64,000 nucleotides of DNA from Isoptericola dokdonensis DS-3 (GTDB lineage: Bacteria; Actinomycetota; Actinomycetes; Actinomycetales; Cellulomonadaceae): assembly GCF_001636295.1 (NCBI RefSeq), contig NZ_CP014209.1, positions 3,100,001 to 3,164,000 on the forward strand, in the 5' to 3' direction. This document shows, one piece after another, positions 32,261 through 41,128 of this stretch; positions within the stretch are counted from its first letter, which is position 1, and the number at the start of each line of letters is the position of its first letter. The notes under the pieces were generated by a model that had not been told where the DNA came from, searched no databases, and saw only the letters and a list, made by a program, of their open reading frames with translations. The translations under genes and the position numbers were made by a program.

Positions 32261-32355
32261 GCTCGCACTGTCCCGGCGGCGGGTGACGTCCGGGGGTGCG
32301 CGCGGCGACGTGTCGTGGTCGGGTGGCGGAACGCCCGGGAAACGGACGCCGAGAA

Positions 32356-33693
32356 CTACGCGGACCGTACGGGCTCGGGAGCCTTCGACGCACCGACACG
32401 GACGATCCGCCACAGGGCGCCGAGCATGAGCACGACGAGGGCGAGGTTGCGCAGGGCCTCGACGGCGACCATCCACGGCTGCCCCTCGAGGAAAGGCCCG
32501 TAGGCCACGGGGTAGACGAGGTAGGTGGCGTACGCGGCGAGCACCATGCCGAGGGCGGGGGGCCACCACCAGCGCAGCGGACGCCCGGCGGGCACGGCGG
32601 CGAGCGCGACGGCGACGGGCGGGCCGATCCACGCGATGAACTGCGGCGAGCCGACCTTGTTGAACACGATGAGGGCGACGAGCAGGGCGGCCGCGCTGAG
32701 CAGCACGAGCTCGTACGTGCGGGCGGGGTGGCGGCGCGCCGCCCACCAGGTGACCGCGGCGACGGCGACGACGGCGACGATCAGCAGCCAGTCGAGCAGG
32801 TCCGCGACCGCGCGGGCGGCGTCACCGGTGAACTCGTAGGTGAAGATCTCGTCGTTGTAGTCGATGACGACGGTCGGGTCCCACAGCCGCGCGACGGAGA
32901 ACCAGGTGCCGAACACGGACTCCGCCTGGAGGGTGCGGTCCCCCTGCTCGCCGAACACGCTGAGCGCGCGGGAGCCCGCACCGCCGAACAGGGCGAGGCC
33001 CACGACGACGAGGCTGACGACGGCGCCGGGCACGACGACGGCGCGCAGCAGGTCACGCAGGTCCCGCCGGGTCGCGGCGACGGCGACGACGACCGCGCCG
33101 GGCGCGATCTTGATCCACGCACCGAGGGTCGCGACGGCGACGGCGACGCGCGGGTGGCGGCGCGCGACGACGAGGGCGACGAGGATGAGCGGGGCGATCA
33201 CGCCGTCGAGCCGGCCGAGGAAGATCGGGCCGAGGGCCAGCAGGAACAGCAGCCACCACCAGGCGCCGAGCGCACCGCGCGGCGTGGAGCGGACGAGCAG
33301 CACGGTGGCCAGCGCGTTCAGGGCGACGACGAGGGCCACCCACACGATCTCGTAGCCGAGGACGTCGTCGGAGAGCAGGGCGGGCAGCCCGACGGGCAGG
33401 AGCGCGCCGACGGGGTACACCCAGTCGTAGTCGAGGACGGGCCACTGGCCGTGGTCGAGCCCGTAGCGGGCCCACCACTCGTAGAGGGTGACGTCCCCGA
33501 AGATCGTGTTCTGCCAGATGATCGCCTCGTGGACGAGCTTGGCGTGCACGACGGCGAACGCCAGCGCGAGCAGCCACGGGGACGTGAGGTAGCGGCCGCC
33601 CCGGTCGCCGGCGGCGGTGTCGTCCCCGGTCGTGCGCGCGGGGGTGCCGCCGGTGGGGCGGTCGGAGGGGCGGAGGTCCGCGTCGTCGGGCAC
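32356..33693 (-). CDS. GT87/DUF2029-like polytopic mannosyltransferase
   Basis: About 445 residues from GTG 33693. Roughly ten membrane helices. The first outside loop has FGDVTLYEWWARYGL with an acidic residue in the position of the GT-C catalytic Asp, then VLDYDWVYPVGALL. Middle segments LARPLxG-like RLDGVIAPLILVALV and WIKIAPGAVVVAVAA follow, and VFNKVGSPQFIAWIGPP is typical of DUF2029. Such proteins use polyprenyl-phosphate mannose outside the membrane. Next to the two GT4 genes, which fits lipoglycan assembly. The substrate is not proven. Confidence 0.7.
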   Translation of the reverse strand: MPDDADLRPSDRPTGGTPARTTGDDTAAGDRGGRYLTSPWLLALAFAVVHAKLVHEAIIWQNTIFGDVTLYEWWARYGLDHGQWPVLDYDWVYPVGALLPVGLPALLSDDVLGYEIVWVALVVALNALATVLLVRSTPRGALGAWWWLLFLLALGPIFLGRLDGVIAPLILVALVVARRHPRVAVAVATLGAWIKIAPGAVVVAVAATRRDLRDLLRAVVVPGAVVSLVVVGLALFGGAGSRALSVFGEQGDRTLQAESVFGTWFSVARLWDPTVVIDYNDEIFTYEFTGDAARAVADLLDWLLIVAVVAVAAVTWWAARRHPARTYELVLLSAAALLVALIVFNKVGSPQFIAWIGPPVAVALAAVPAGRPLRWWWPPALGMVLAAYATYLVYPVAYGPFLEGQPWMVAVEALRNLALVVLMLGALWRIVRVGASKAPEPVRSA

Positions 33694-33845
33694 GGGGACA
33701 TGGTGGCAGAACGGCGCGCGCCGGTGAATGGGACGTCGTATCAGTTGACTGAGACTGCGTCGCAGGCGCATGATGGGAGCAGAACGGCGCCGCCGCCACC
33801 AGCCTCGTCGGCGGCGCCGTCGCTCCCGCTCGAGAGAGGTGCCCC

Positions 33846-35090
33846 ATGCCCCGCCCCGCCCCCGTCATGCCCGGCGTCACCGCGCCCGACTACGACCTCA
33901 CCACGCCGTCGGACGTCGACTACGCCGGCGCGTTCGCCGGCGTCGCCCCCGAGGCGCGCGAGCACCAGCTCGCCGTCCGCGCGTTCGTCCAGGACGAGGT
34001 CCTGCCGGTCATCGACGGCTACTGGGAGCGCGCCGAGGTGCCGTTCGACCTCGTGAAGAAGATGGGTGAGCTCGACCTCCTGCGCGACGGCGTCGACGTC
34101 GCCGGGCGCCCCACGGTGTCGTTCATGGCCGAGGGCCTCGCCAGCATGGAGATGTCCCGCGGCGACGGCTCCGTGGCCACCATCTGCGGCGTCCAGGGCG
34201 GCCTCGCCCTGCGCTCCATCGTCATGCACGGCTCGCCCGAGCAGGTCGAGCGGTACGCCGAGCCGATGGCGCGCGGGGAGATCCTCGGCGCGTTCGCGCT
34301 CACCGAGCCCACCCACGGCTCCGACTCCGTCTCCCTGGAGACCACCGCCCGCCGCGAGACCCGCGACGGCGTCGAGGGCTACGTCCTGGACGGCGAGAAG
34401 AAGTGGATCGGGTTCGGCTCCTGCGGCGACATCACCGTCGTCTGGGCCCGCCTGGTCGGGGACGACGGCGACAACCAGGTCCACGGCTTCATCGTCCCGC
34501 AGGACGCCCCCGGCTACACGGGCACCACCATCGAGGGCAAGGCGTCCCTGCGCGCCATCTGGCAGGCGCACATCGTGCTCGACGACGTGTTCGTCCCCGC
34601 CGACGCCGCCCTGCCCGGCGCCACCTCCTTCAAGGCGACCGCCGCCGTGCTCTTCGCGACCCGCCTCACCGTCGCGTGGTCCGCCGTCGGGCACGCGATC
34701 GCCTGCTACGAGTCCGCCGTGGCGTACGCCCAGCAGCGCATCCAGTTCGGCAAGCCGCTCGCCGCGCAGCAGATGGTCCAGGAGCGCCTCACCCGCATGC
34801 TCTCCACCGTCACGCAGATGCAGCTCCTCGTCGCGCGCCTCACCGAGCTCGCCGACGCCGGCACCCTCACCGGTGAGCAGGCGTCCCTCGCGAAGTACAC
34901 CTGCACCCGCGGTGCCCGCGAGGTCGCCCAGATCGCCCGCGACATGCTCGGCGGCAACGGCATCCTGCTCGGCAACCGCGTCGCCCGGCACTTCGCCGAC
35001 ATCGAGGCCATCCACACCTACGAGGGCACCGAGTCGATGAACGCGCTCATCGTGGGCCGCGACATCACCGGCTTCTCCGCGTTCGCCTGA
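33846..35090 (+). CDS. Acyl-CoA dehydrogenase, glutaryl-CoA dehydrogenase-like
   Basis: 414 residues; GAGAGG precedes the ATG. FAD site ALTEPTHGSDSVSLETTARR and KKWIGFGSCGDITVVWARL, QRIQFGKPLAAQQMVQERL, and the catalytic base in IHTYEGTESMNALIVGRDITG near the C-terminus. Arginine-rich substrate-binding features and length match glutaryl-CoA-type members, which dehydrogenate acyl-CoA in lysine and tryptophan breakdown, but the exact acyl chain cannot be read from sequence alone. Single gene, divergent from the mannosyltransferase gene; TTGACT at 33743 is a candidate -35. Confidence 0.9.
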   Translation: MPRPAPVMPGVTAPDYDLTTPSDVDYAGAFAGVAPEAREHQLAVRAFVQDEVLPVIDGYWERAEVPFDLVKKMGELDLLRDGVDVAGRPTVSFMAEGLASMEMSRGDGSVATICGVQGGLALRSIVMHGSPEQVERYAEPMARGEILGAFALTEPTHGSDSVSLETTARRETRDGVEGYVLDGEKKWIGFGSCGDITVVWARLVGDDGDNQVHGFIVPQDAPGYTGTTIEGKASLRAIWQAHIVLDDVFVPADAALPGATSFKATAAVLFATRLTVAWSAVGHAIACYESAVAYAQQRIQFGKPLAAQQMVQERLTRMLSTVTQMQLLVARLTELADAGTLTGEQASLAKYTCTRGAREVAQIARDMLGGNGILLGNRVARHFADIEAIHTYEGTESMNALIVGRDITGFSAFA

Positions 35091-35259
35091 GGTGAGCGGA
35101 GGGTGAGGGCCGCAGCGCAGCAAGGCACTCGCCCGCAGCGGAGCCGAGGGCGAACGCGGCGCAGGTTCCGGTTCGCCTGACCACCCCAGACTGACGGCGT
35201 GGGTCGACGCCGCAGACCGTGCGCACCGCCGGGTCCACCAGCCCCGGCGGGCCGCACCC

Positions 35260-35302
35260 GCAGGGCGTCGTCCCCTCCCACCCGGAGGGGGCGGCGCCCT
35301 GC
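35260..35302. terminator. Terminator between convergent genes
   Basis: GCAGGGCG (35260-35267) pairs with CGCCCTGC (35295-35302) and an inner CCCCTCC-GGAGGGG stem extends it. Placed between the acyl-CoA dehydrogenase and the fused epimerase, directly after the latter's stop. Confidence 0.7.
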
Positions 35303-35306
35303 GTCG

Positions 35307-36866
35307 TCAGGTGAGGTGGAAGGCACCCGCGCGGGCGTGCGCGTGGAGCCGGTCGAGCAGGGCGAGCTGGCGGTGCGCGCGAGCGGCGAGCACCGCGAAC
35401 CGCTCGGGGTCCAGCCCGAGCTCCGGGGCGAGGTCGTGCAACGTCTGCCACCCGCCGAGCTTGCCGACCACGGCCGAGCGCATGAGCTCCACCTCGAGCA
35501 CCAGCGACAGCGGAGACCTGCTCACGACCCGCCCGTTGAGCTTGAGGCGGCCCAGCCGCTCCGCCAGACCGGCGGCCGCCTGACGCCACGGACGGCGGGG
35601 CAGGCCGAGGGCGGGCAGCAGCGAGACGTACAGCGCCCGTTCGGCGCGGATCTGCACGGCGAGCTCGGCGAGCTCCGGGTGGAACGGCGAGTCCGGGTAC
35701 GACCCGACCATGCGATCGATCCGTCCGAGGCCCGCCGTGGCACCGGTGAGATGGTCGGACAGGTAGAGGCCCAGCAGCTCGGTGTCGATCTCGGCCGGCA
35801 CTCCCGCGCCGTCGTCGACGGGCGACGAGCCGTCGGGGTGCGTCGCCGGCCGGAGCGGGCCGGAGGCGAGCCCTCGGCCGTCGGCCATGCCGTCGACGAC
35901 GTCGGCGAGCGCTGCCGCCGCGCTGTGCCGGGGCCGCCACCCGAGCTCCGTCACGGCGCGGGTCGTGTCCATCACGGGCACGCCCATCCCCATGTCGAGC
36001 CAGCCGGGGTCGGTCGGGACGGCGCGCAGGTCGTAGGCGGTGGCGAGGGCGGCCCGCACGACGCCCCGGGGGAGCTCGAGCACCCGGCCGTGACCGACCA
36101 CGCGTGCCAGGTCGGGCCCGCGGAGCAGCTCGGGCGCGGCAACGTTGAAGGCGCCCCCGTGCCGCCCCAGCACGACCCGCAGGTAGGCGTCCGCGACGTC
36201 GTCGGCGTGGACGGCCTGCAGCCGCAGACCACTCGGCAGCGGCAGCACCGGCAGGTGCCCGCGCAGGACGCCCACGGGTACGAGCGGGCCGACGAAGTAG
36301 CGCACGATCTCGTGCCCGGCGTCCCCCTGGAAGATCAGCGCCGGCCGCACCCGGGCCACGCGGAGCCCCGGGTGCCGCCGTTCCAGGTCGTCGAGCACGC
36401 GCTCCTGCGCGGCCTTGTCGACGCTGTAGTGGGACGAGGCGATGCCGCGCGTCGGCCAGTCCTCCGCGTGCGGGACGTCGTCGTGGGCGCGGGAGTAGGC
36501 GCCCACCGACGACGCGACGACGAGGTGCGGGACCCCGGCGCGTGCCGCGGCCTCGCCGACGCGGCGGGTCCCGTCGACGTTGGTGCGGCGCAGCAGGTCG
36601 CGGTCGCGGTTGGGCTGGATCAGCCACGCCAGGTGGACCACGGCGTCCGCACCCGCGAAGAGCCGCGTGAGCTCGTCGACGACGGGTGCGTCGTCCGGGG
36701 CGGCGAGGTCGAGCGCCGCCCACCGGGCGTGACGGTAGGGGTCCGCGGTGCGGTCCGGCAGGCGTCGTGCGACGCCCAGCACGGAGGTGACGGCGGGTTC
36801 TGCGGTCAGGGCCCTCAGGAGTGCGGTCCCGACGTTCCCCGTCCCGCCCACGATGACGATGCGCAT
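35307..36866 (-). CDS. NAD-dependent epimerase/dehydratase fused to a C-terminal helical domain
   Basis: 519 residues. N-terminal extended SDR: VIVGGTGNVGTALLRAL (Rossmann), SSVGAYSR and the catalytic HYSVDKAAQE near 147, then VHADDVADAYLRV. It is about 340 residues to the end of this part. A Pro/Gly linker around 345-360 joins a C-terminal 160-residue helical region (DTELLGLYLSDHLTGATAGLGRI ... HDLAPELGLDPERFAVLAARA). That second part looks like a free-standing small actinobacterial protein family. The fusion is uncommon and its role unknown; a sugar or lipid-linked substrate is possible. Confidence 0.78.
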   Translation of the reverse strand: MRIVIVGGTGNVGTALLRALTAEPAVTSVLGVARRLPDRTADPYRHARWAALDLAAPDDAPVVDELTRLFAGADAVVHLAWLIQPNRDRDLLRRTNVDGTRRVGEAAARAGVPHLVVASSVGAYSRAHDDVPHAEDWPTRGIASSHYSVDKAAQERVLDDLERRHPGLRVARVRPALIFQGDAGHEIVRYFVGPLVPVGVLRGHLPVLPLPSGLRLQAVHADDVADAYLRVVLGRHGGAFNVAAPELLRGPDLARVVGHGRVLELPRGVVRAALATAYDLRAVPTDPGWLDMGMGVPVMDTTRAVTELGWRPRHSAAAALADVVDGMADGRGLASGPLRPATHPDGSSPVDDGAGVPAEIDTELLGLYLSDHLTGATAGLGRIDRMVGSYPDSPFHPELAELAVQIRAERALYVSLLPALGLPRRPWRQAAAGLAERLGRLKLNGRVVSRSPLSLVLEVELMRSAVVGKLGGWQTLHDLAPELGLDPERFAVLAARAHRQLALLDRLHAHARAGAFHLT

Positions 36867-36898
36867 CGTTCCACCCTCACACCGAGGCTCGTGGAACG
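36867..36898. promoter_or_regulatory. Inverted repeat upstream of the epimerase fusion gene
   Basis: CGTTCCAC (36867-36874) and GTGGAACG (36891-36898) are perfect 8-bp arms, directly before the start codon. Probably an operator; it overlaps the ribosome site region. Confidence 0.45.
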
Positions 36899-36931
36899 CA
36901 TCACCTCGGGCGGCGACGGGGATCCGTACCG

Positions 36932-37624
36932 TCAGGCGAGGGCGGCCTGCTCGCGGCGGTGCACCCGCCACCACACGAAGAACCCGACGAGCGTGAACGC
37001 GCCGTAGAACACGTACATCAGCGCGGTGGCGTAGTAGCCGGCGCTCCACAGCAGGGGCACGCCGACGACGTCGACGGCGACCCAGATCAGCCAGAACTCC
37101 ACCCAGCCGCGCGCCATGCCGTACGTGGCGAGCAGGGAGCCCATGAAGATCCAGGCGTCGGCCCAGACCGGCTCGTAGGAGCCGAGGGCGCGGAAGAGCG
37201 GGGTGAGCGCCAGCGTGCCCACGGCCATCGCTGCGACGAGGAGGATCCGCTGCCACCAGGTGGCCCACTGCGGGTGCACGCCCTGCCCGCCCGACGACGG
37301 CACCTTGCCGTCGGCGCGCACCTCCAGGTCCTGGCGGCGGGTCTCGCGCCAGCGCATCCACCCGTACACGGACACGGCGATGAACATGACCTGGCGGCCC
37401 GCCTGGCCGAGCATGTCGGGGCGGCCCGCGTCGCCGAACCAGGAGCCGAGGAACACGGTGAACAGCAGGACGTTGCCGACGATCCCCACCGGCCACGCCC
37501 ACACCTTGCGCCGCATGCCGCCGAGCGCGGACGCCAGGCCGAACCCGTTGCCGATGACCTCGCGCCACAGGATCGGCTCGGAGCCGCCGACCGTGAACGT
37601 CGCGGTGAAGAGCCAGTCGATCAT
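36932..37624 (-). CDS. pnuC: PnuC-type nicotinamide riboside/NMN transporter
   Basis: 230 residues from ATG 37624. Seven or so membrane segments. The order WREVIGNGFGLASALGGMRRKVWAWPVGIVGN, YGWMRWRE, WVEFWLIWVAVDVVGVPLLW and the final FYGAFTLVGFFVWWRVHRRE is characteristic of PnuC, including the W/Y-rich substrate groove. It imports nicotinamide riboside or related vitamers for NAD synthesis by facilitated diffusion. It follows a TetR gene after 34 bases on the same strand, which may control it. No NAD riboswitch is evident in that short gap. Confidence 0.88.
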   Translation of the reverse strand: MIDWLFTATFTVGGSEPILWREVIGNGFGLASALGGMRRKVWAWPVGIVGNVLLFTVFLGSWFGDAGRPDMLGQAGRQVMFIAVSVYGWMRWRETRRQDLEVRADGKVPSSGGQGVHPQWATWWQRILLVAAMAVGTLALTPLFRALGSYEPVWADAWIFMGSLLATYGMARGWVEFWLIWVAVDVVGVPLLWSAGYYATALMYVFYGAFTLVGFFVWWRVHRREQAALA

Positions 37625-37658
37625 CGGATGCCCCCGGGTCTGGTGGTCGACGTGCGGG

Positions 37659-38399
37659 TCAGGACAGGACGTCGCGGACGGCGCGGGCCACGTCCTCGGG
37701 GCGGGCGCCCGCCTCGAGGACGGTGACGACGACCCGCTTGCCGCTCGGCACGGGCTCGTTCGACGCGGCGCTCGGCGCGGCGGCCGCACGCCGCAGGTCG
37801 GCGAACGCCTCCTCCAGGTCGGGGCGCAGGTCGAGGTGCGGGTTGCGCAGCCAGCGGCGCAGCACCGCGTTGTGCACGGCCACGACGGAGGCTGCGAACG
37901 AGATGGACATGGTGCTCAGGGAGCGGTCCGGGGGCAGCGTGTCGCGCAGGTAGGCGGTGAACGCCCGCTCGTAGCGGTGCGTGGTGACGAGCTCGCGGTC
38001 GCGCAGCGCGGGGACCTGCTGGAGCAGCTGGTGCCGGGCGAGCGACGTCTCGCGCTGGCCCACGTGGTGGTCGAACACCAGGCGCGCGGCCCGGCACACC
38101 TCCAGGTACGGGTCGACCGCCGGGTCCCACGCCGTCTCGCGGCTGCGGTTGGCCTCCTCGCTGGCCCGCGCCTCCGGGCGGGTCGCCGCCAGCAGGACGA
38201 CGACCTCCTCCAGCAGCAGCTCGTGGTCGGCGAAGACCACGTCCTCCTTGGAGCGGTAGCGGCGGAAGAACGTCGCCCGGCTCACCTGGGCGGCGTCGGC
38301 GATCTCCTCGACGGTCGTGCTCTCGTACCCCTGCCGGGAGAACAGCTCGATGGCGGCGTCGACGGCCTGGGCGTGGGTGTGCGTCCGGACGGCGGTCAT
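37659..38399 (-). CDS. TetR-family transcriptional regulator
   Basis: 246 residues. HTH at about 13-58: AVDAAIELFSRQGYESTTVEEIADAAQVSRATFFRRYRSKEDVVF split across helices, a textbook TetR reader head. The C-terminal ligand domain is helical and unassigned. Divergent from the ECF transporter operon across a 91-bp spacer and directly upstream of pnuC, so it could act on either. Ligand unknown. Confidence 0.88.
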   Translation of the reverse strand: MTAVRTHTHAQAVDAAIELFSRQGYESTTVEEIADAAQVSRATFFRRYRSKEDVVFADHELLLEEVVVLLAATRPEARASEEANRSRETAWDPAVDPYLEVCRAARLVFDHHVGQRETSLARHQLLQQVPALRDRELVTTHRYERAFTAYLRDTLPPDRSLSTMSISFAASVVAVHNAVLRRWLRNPHLDLRPDLEEAFADLRRAAAAPSAASNEPVPSGKRVVVTVLEAGARPEDVARAVRDVLS

Positions 38400-38473
38400 A
38401 GGCAGGAGGCTACTCCGGCGTGAGACTGCGTCGCGCGGCGTTCGACCTGCGGGACGCCCCTGTCGCCAGAAGG

Positions 38474-38492
38474 TGAGGTTTGCCTATCCTGT
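38474..38492 (+). promoter_or_regulatory. Candidate DtxR/IdeR iron box at the ECF operon start
   Basis: The 19 bases at 38474-38492 match the DtxR/IdeR consensus TTAGGTTAGCCTAACCTAA at 14 positions, including the central AGGTT and GCCTA-CCT halves. It overlaps the ribosome site and first codon of the transporter ATPase gene, where an iron-loaded repressor would block expression. Confidence 0.55.
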
Positions 38493-40296
38493 GCCGGTGA
38501 CCCCAGCCCTGCTCGACCTGCGCGGCCTGCGCGTGCGGCACCACCTGCCGGACGACGACGGCGGGTACCGGCTCGGCGAGCCCGCGCCCGACGGCGTCGA
38601 CCTCGTCGTGCACACCGGCGAGACCGTCCTGCTGCTCGGACCGTCCGGCTGCGGCAAGTCCACGCTCGCCCTGGCCACCAACGGGCTCGTCCCGCACGTC
38701 GTCGGCGCCGACGTCGACGGCACCGTCATCACCGCAGGACACGACGTCGCGGGCCACCGCACCCCCGAGCTCGCCGCCGACGTCGCGATGGTGTTCCAGG
38801 ACCCCGACGCGCAGGTCGTCACCGCCACCGTGCTCGACGAGGTGTGCTTCGCCCCCGAGAACCTCTGCGTGCCCGCCGACGAGGTACTGCGCCGCGCCGA
38901 GGCCGCGCTGCGACAGGTCGGGCTGTGGGACCGTCGCGCCGACGACCCCGCCGTCCTGTCCGGCGGCGGCCGCCAGCGCCTCGCCCTCGCGTGCGCGCTG
39001 GCCTCCGGCGCCCGGCTGCTCGTCCTCGACGAACCCACCGCCAACCTCGACCCGGCCGGCGTCGAGGAGGTCTACGCCGTCCTGCGCCGCCTCACCACCT
39101 CGGGGGAGCGGGGCGTGCTGCTCGTCGAGCACGACCTCGACGCCGCCGCGTCCCTCGCCGACCGGGTCGTCGTGCTCGACGGCGCGGGACGGGTCGCCAC
39201 CGAGGGCGCCGTCCGGGACGTCCTCGTCGGGCAGGCCGACCGGCTGGCCGCGCTCGGCGTGTGGCTGCCCACCGCGACCCTGGCCGCGCTGCGCCTGCGC
39301 GACGCGGGGATCGTCGTCGACCCGCTGCCGCTGCTCCCCGCCGAGCTCACCGCGGCTCTCGACGCCCTGCCCGCCCTCCCGCCGCCCTCGCCTCCGTCGA
39401 CCGCGCGGACGACGTGCCGCCCGACGGCGCCCGCGACGTCCGCGGCAGACGCCCCCGGACCCGACGCCGACGCCGTCGTCCGCGTCCGTGACCTCACCGT
39501 GCGGCGCGGTGGCCGCACCGTCCTCGACGGCATCGACCTCGACGTCGCCCGCGGCGAGCTCGTCGCCCTCGTCGGTGCCAACGGCGCCGGCAAGACGACG
39601 CTCGCGCAGGTCGTCGCGGGCGTCCTGCGACCCCGCCGCCGGGACCTCACCGGTTCGGTCCGGGTCGCCGGGCTCGACCCCCGCCGTGCCGCCGTCCGCG
39701 ACCTCACCACCGCTGTCGGGTTCGTCTTCCAGAACCCCGAGCACCAGCTCGTCACCACCCGCGTCGACGACGAGCTCGCCCTCGGCCTGCGCCGCCGCGG
39801 GCTGCCCGAGGACGAGGTCGCGGCCCGGGTCGAGGACGTCCTGCGCCGCTTCGGCCTCACCCACCTGCGCGACCGGCACCCCTTCTGGCTGTCCGGTGGG
39901 CAGAAGCGCCGCCTGTCCGTCGGCACCGCCGTCGTGACCCGACCCGACGTGCTCGTCCTCGACGAGCCCACCTACGGGCAGGACCGCGAGCGCGCCGTCG
40001 AGCTCCTCGACCTCCTCACCGCCCTGCACGACGACGGCACCACCGTCGTCGTCGTGTCGCACGACATGCAGCTCGTCGCCGAGCACGCCACCCGGGTCGT
40101 CGCGCTCGCCGACGGGCGCGTCGTGGCCGACGGCACCCCCGACGTCGTGCTGGGCGACGACGACCTGCTGCACGCCGCCGGGCTGCGCGCACCCGCCCTC
40201 GCGCGGGCGACCCGGGGACTGCGCGACCCTGCCTGGCGCGGTGTCACCCGCCTCGCCGACCTCCCGTCGGCGCCGCTCGTCGGGGCGGGCGCATGA
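38491..40296 (+). CDS. ECF transporter energising ATPase, two fused A domains
   Basis: About 601 residues; GTG 38491 (or 38497) follows GGTGAGG. Two complete ABC halves: first Walker A LGPSGCGKST, signature LSGGGRQRL and Walker B LLVLDEPTANLDP; second GANGAGKTT, LSGGQKRRLS and VLVLDEPTYGQD. A Pro/Ala linker separates them. This A-A' fusion is found in YkoD/EcfA types. It powers vitamin or metal-chelate uptake with the T and S subunits encoded immediately downstream. The next gene overlaps by four bases (ATGA). A candidate iron box covers its start. Confidence 0.9.
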   Translation: MPVTPALLDLRGLRVRHHLPDDDGGYRLGEPAPDGVDLVVHTGETVLLLGPSGCGKSTLALATNGLVPHVVGADVDGTVITAGHDVAGHRTPELAADVAMVFQDPDAQVVTATVLDEVCFAPENLCVPADEVLRRAEAALRQVGLWDRRADDPAVLSGGGRQRLALACALASGARLLVLDEPTANLDPAGVEEVYAVLRRLTTSGERGVLLVEHDLDAAASLADRVVVLDGAGRVATEGAVRDVLVGQADRLAALGVWLPTATLAALRLRDAGIVVDPLPLLPAELTAALDALPALPPPSPPSTARTTCRPTAPATSAADAPGPDADAVVRVRDLTVRRGGRTVLDGIDLDVARGELVALVGANGAGKTTLAQVVAGVLRPRRRDLTGSVRVAGLDPRRAAVRDLTTAVGFVFQNPEHQLVTTRVDDELALGLRRRGLPEDEVAARVEDVLRRFGLTHLRDRHPFWLSGGQKRRLSVGTAVVTRPDVLVLDEPTYGQDRERAVELLDLLTALHDDGTTVVVVSHDMQLVAEHATRVVALADGRVVADGTPDVVLGDDDLLHAAGLRAPALARATRGLRDPAWRGVTRLADLPSAPLVGAGA

Positions 40297-41114
40297 GCCC
40301 CGCCGTCGCCGTGCCGGGCCCGATCGCAGCGGCCCGTCCTCGCCGGGGCAGCCCGGCCGACCTGCGCACCTACAACCCGCTGGTCAAGATCCTCGGGCCG
40401 CTGCCCGTCATGGTGCTCGTCGTGACCACCCGCGACCTGCTCACCCCCGCCCTGGTCGCCGCCGCGACGCTGACCGCGATCCTCGTCATGGCGCGCCCGC
40501 GCGGCCGCGTGCTCGCCGGCCTGCTGCTCGGCCTGCCCGCGCTCGCCCTCGTCATGACCGTCTCGTTCGGCGTGCTCACCGACCCGGCGCAGGTCGACGA
40601 CACCCGGCTGCTCGCCGTCGTCGGACCGTTCGAGCTGTGGTCCGGCGCGCTCGCCGTCGGGCTCGCGACTGCCCTGCGCACCGTCGCGCTGCTCCTGCTC
40701 GTGCTGCTCGGCGGGCTCACGACGTCCGGCACCGACCTCGTCCGGTCCCTCACCCAGCAGCTCCGGCTGCCCTACCGCATCGGGTACGCGGCGCTGGCCG
40801 CCCTGCGGTTCGTCCCGCGCTTCGCCCACGAGCTGCAGGTCATCCAGGGTGCCCACCGGGTGCGCGGCGTCGCCGACGGTCGCGGACCCGTCGCCGCCGC
40901 CCGCCGCCGGCTCGCCACCGTCGTCCCGCTGCTCGCGGGAGGCATCCGGCACGCCGAACGCGTCTCCCTCGCGATGGACGCCCGCGGGTTCGGCGCCCAC
41001 CCCCGCCGCACCGAACGCGTCGTCGTGCCCTGCGGCCCGCGCGACGCCGTCCTGCTCGTCTCGATCTGGGCCGTCGGCGCCGCCTGCGCCGTCCTGGCCG
41101 CCGCCCTCACCTGA
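40293..41114 (+). CDS. ECF transporter transmembrane T component
   Basis: 273 residues, ATG overlapping the ATPase stop. Four to five membrane helices, with two coupling helices bearing the charged Ala-Arg-Gly-type motifs: AHRVRGVADG and AMDARGFG. These dock into the ATPase pair. Couples ATP hydrolysis to toppling of the S subunit. Followed after 14 bases by the S-component gene. Confidence 0.88.
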   Translation: MSPAVAVPGPIAAARPRRGSPADLRTYNPLVKILGPLPVMVLVVTTRDLLTPALVAAATLTAILVMARPRGRVLAGLLLGLPALALVMTVSFGVLTDPAQVDDTRLLAVVGPFELWSGALAVGLATALRTVALLLLVLLGGLTTSGTDLVRSLTQQLRLPYRIGYAALAALRFVPRFAHELQVIQGAHRVRGVADGRGPVAAARRRLATVVPLLAGGIRHAERVSLAMDARGFGAHPRRTERVVVPCGPRDAVLLVSIWAVGAACAVLAAALT

Positions 41115-41128
41115 CCCTGGAGAGCCCG

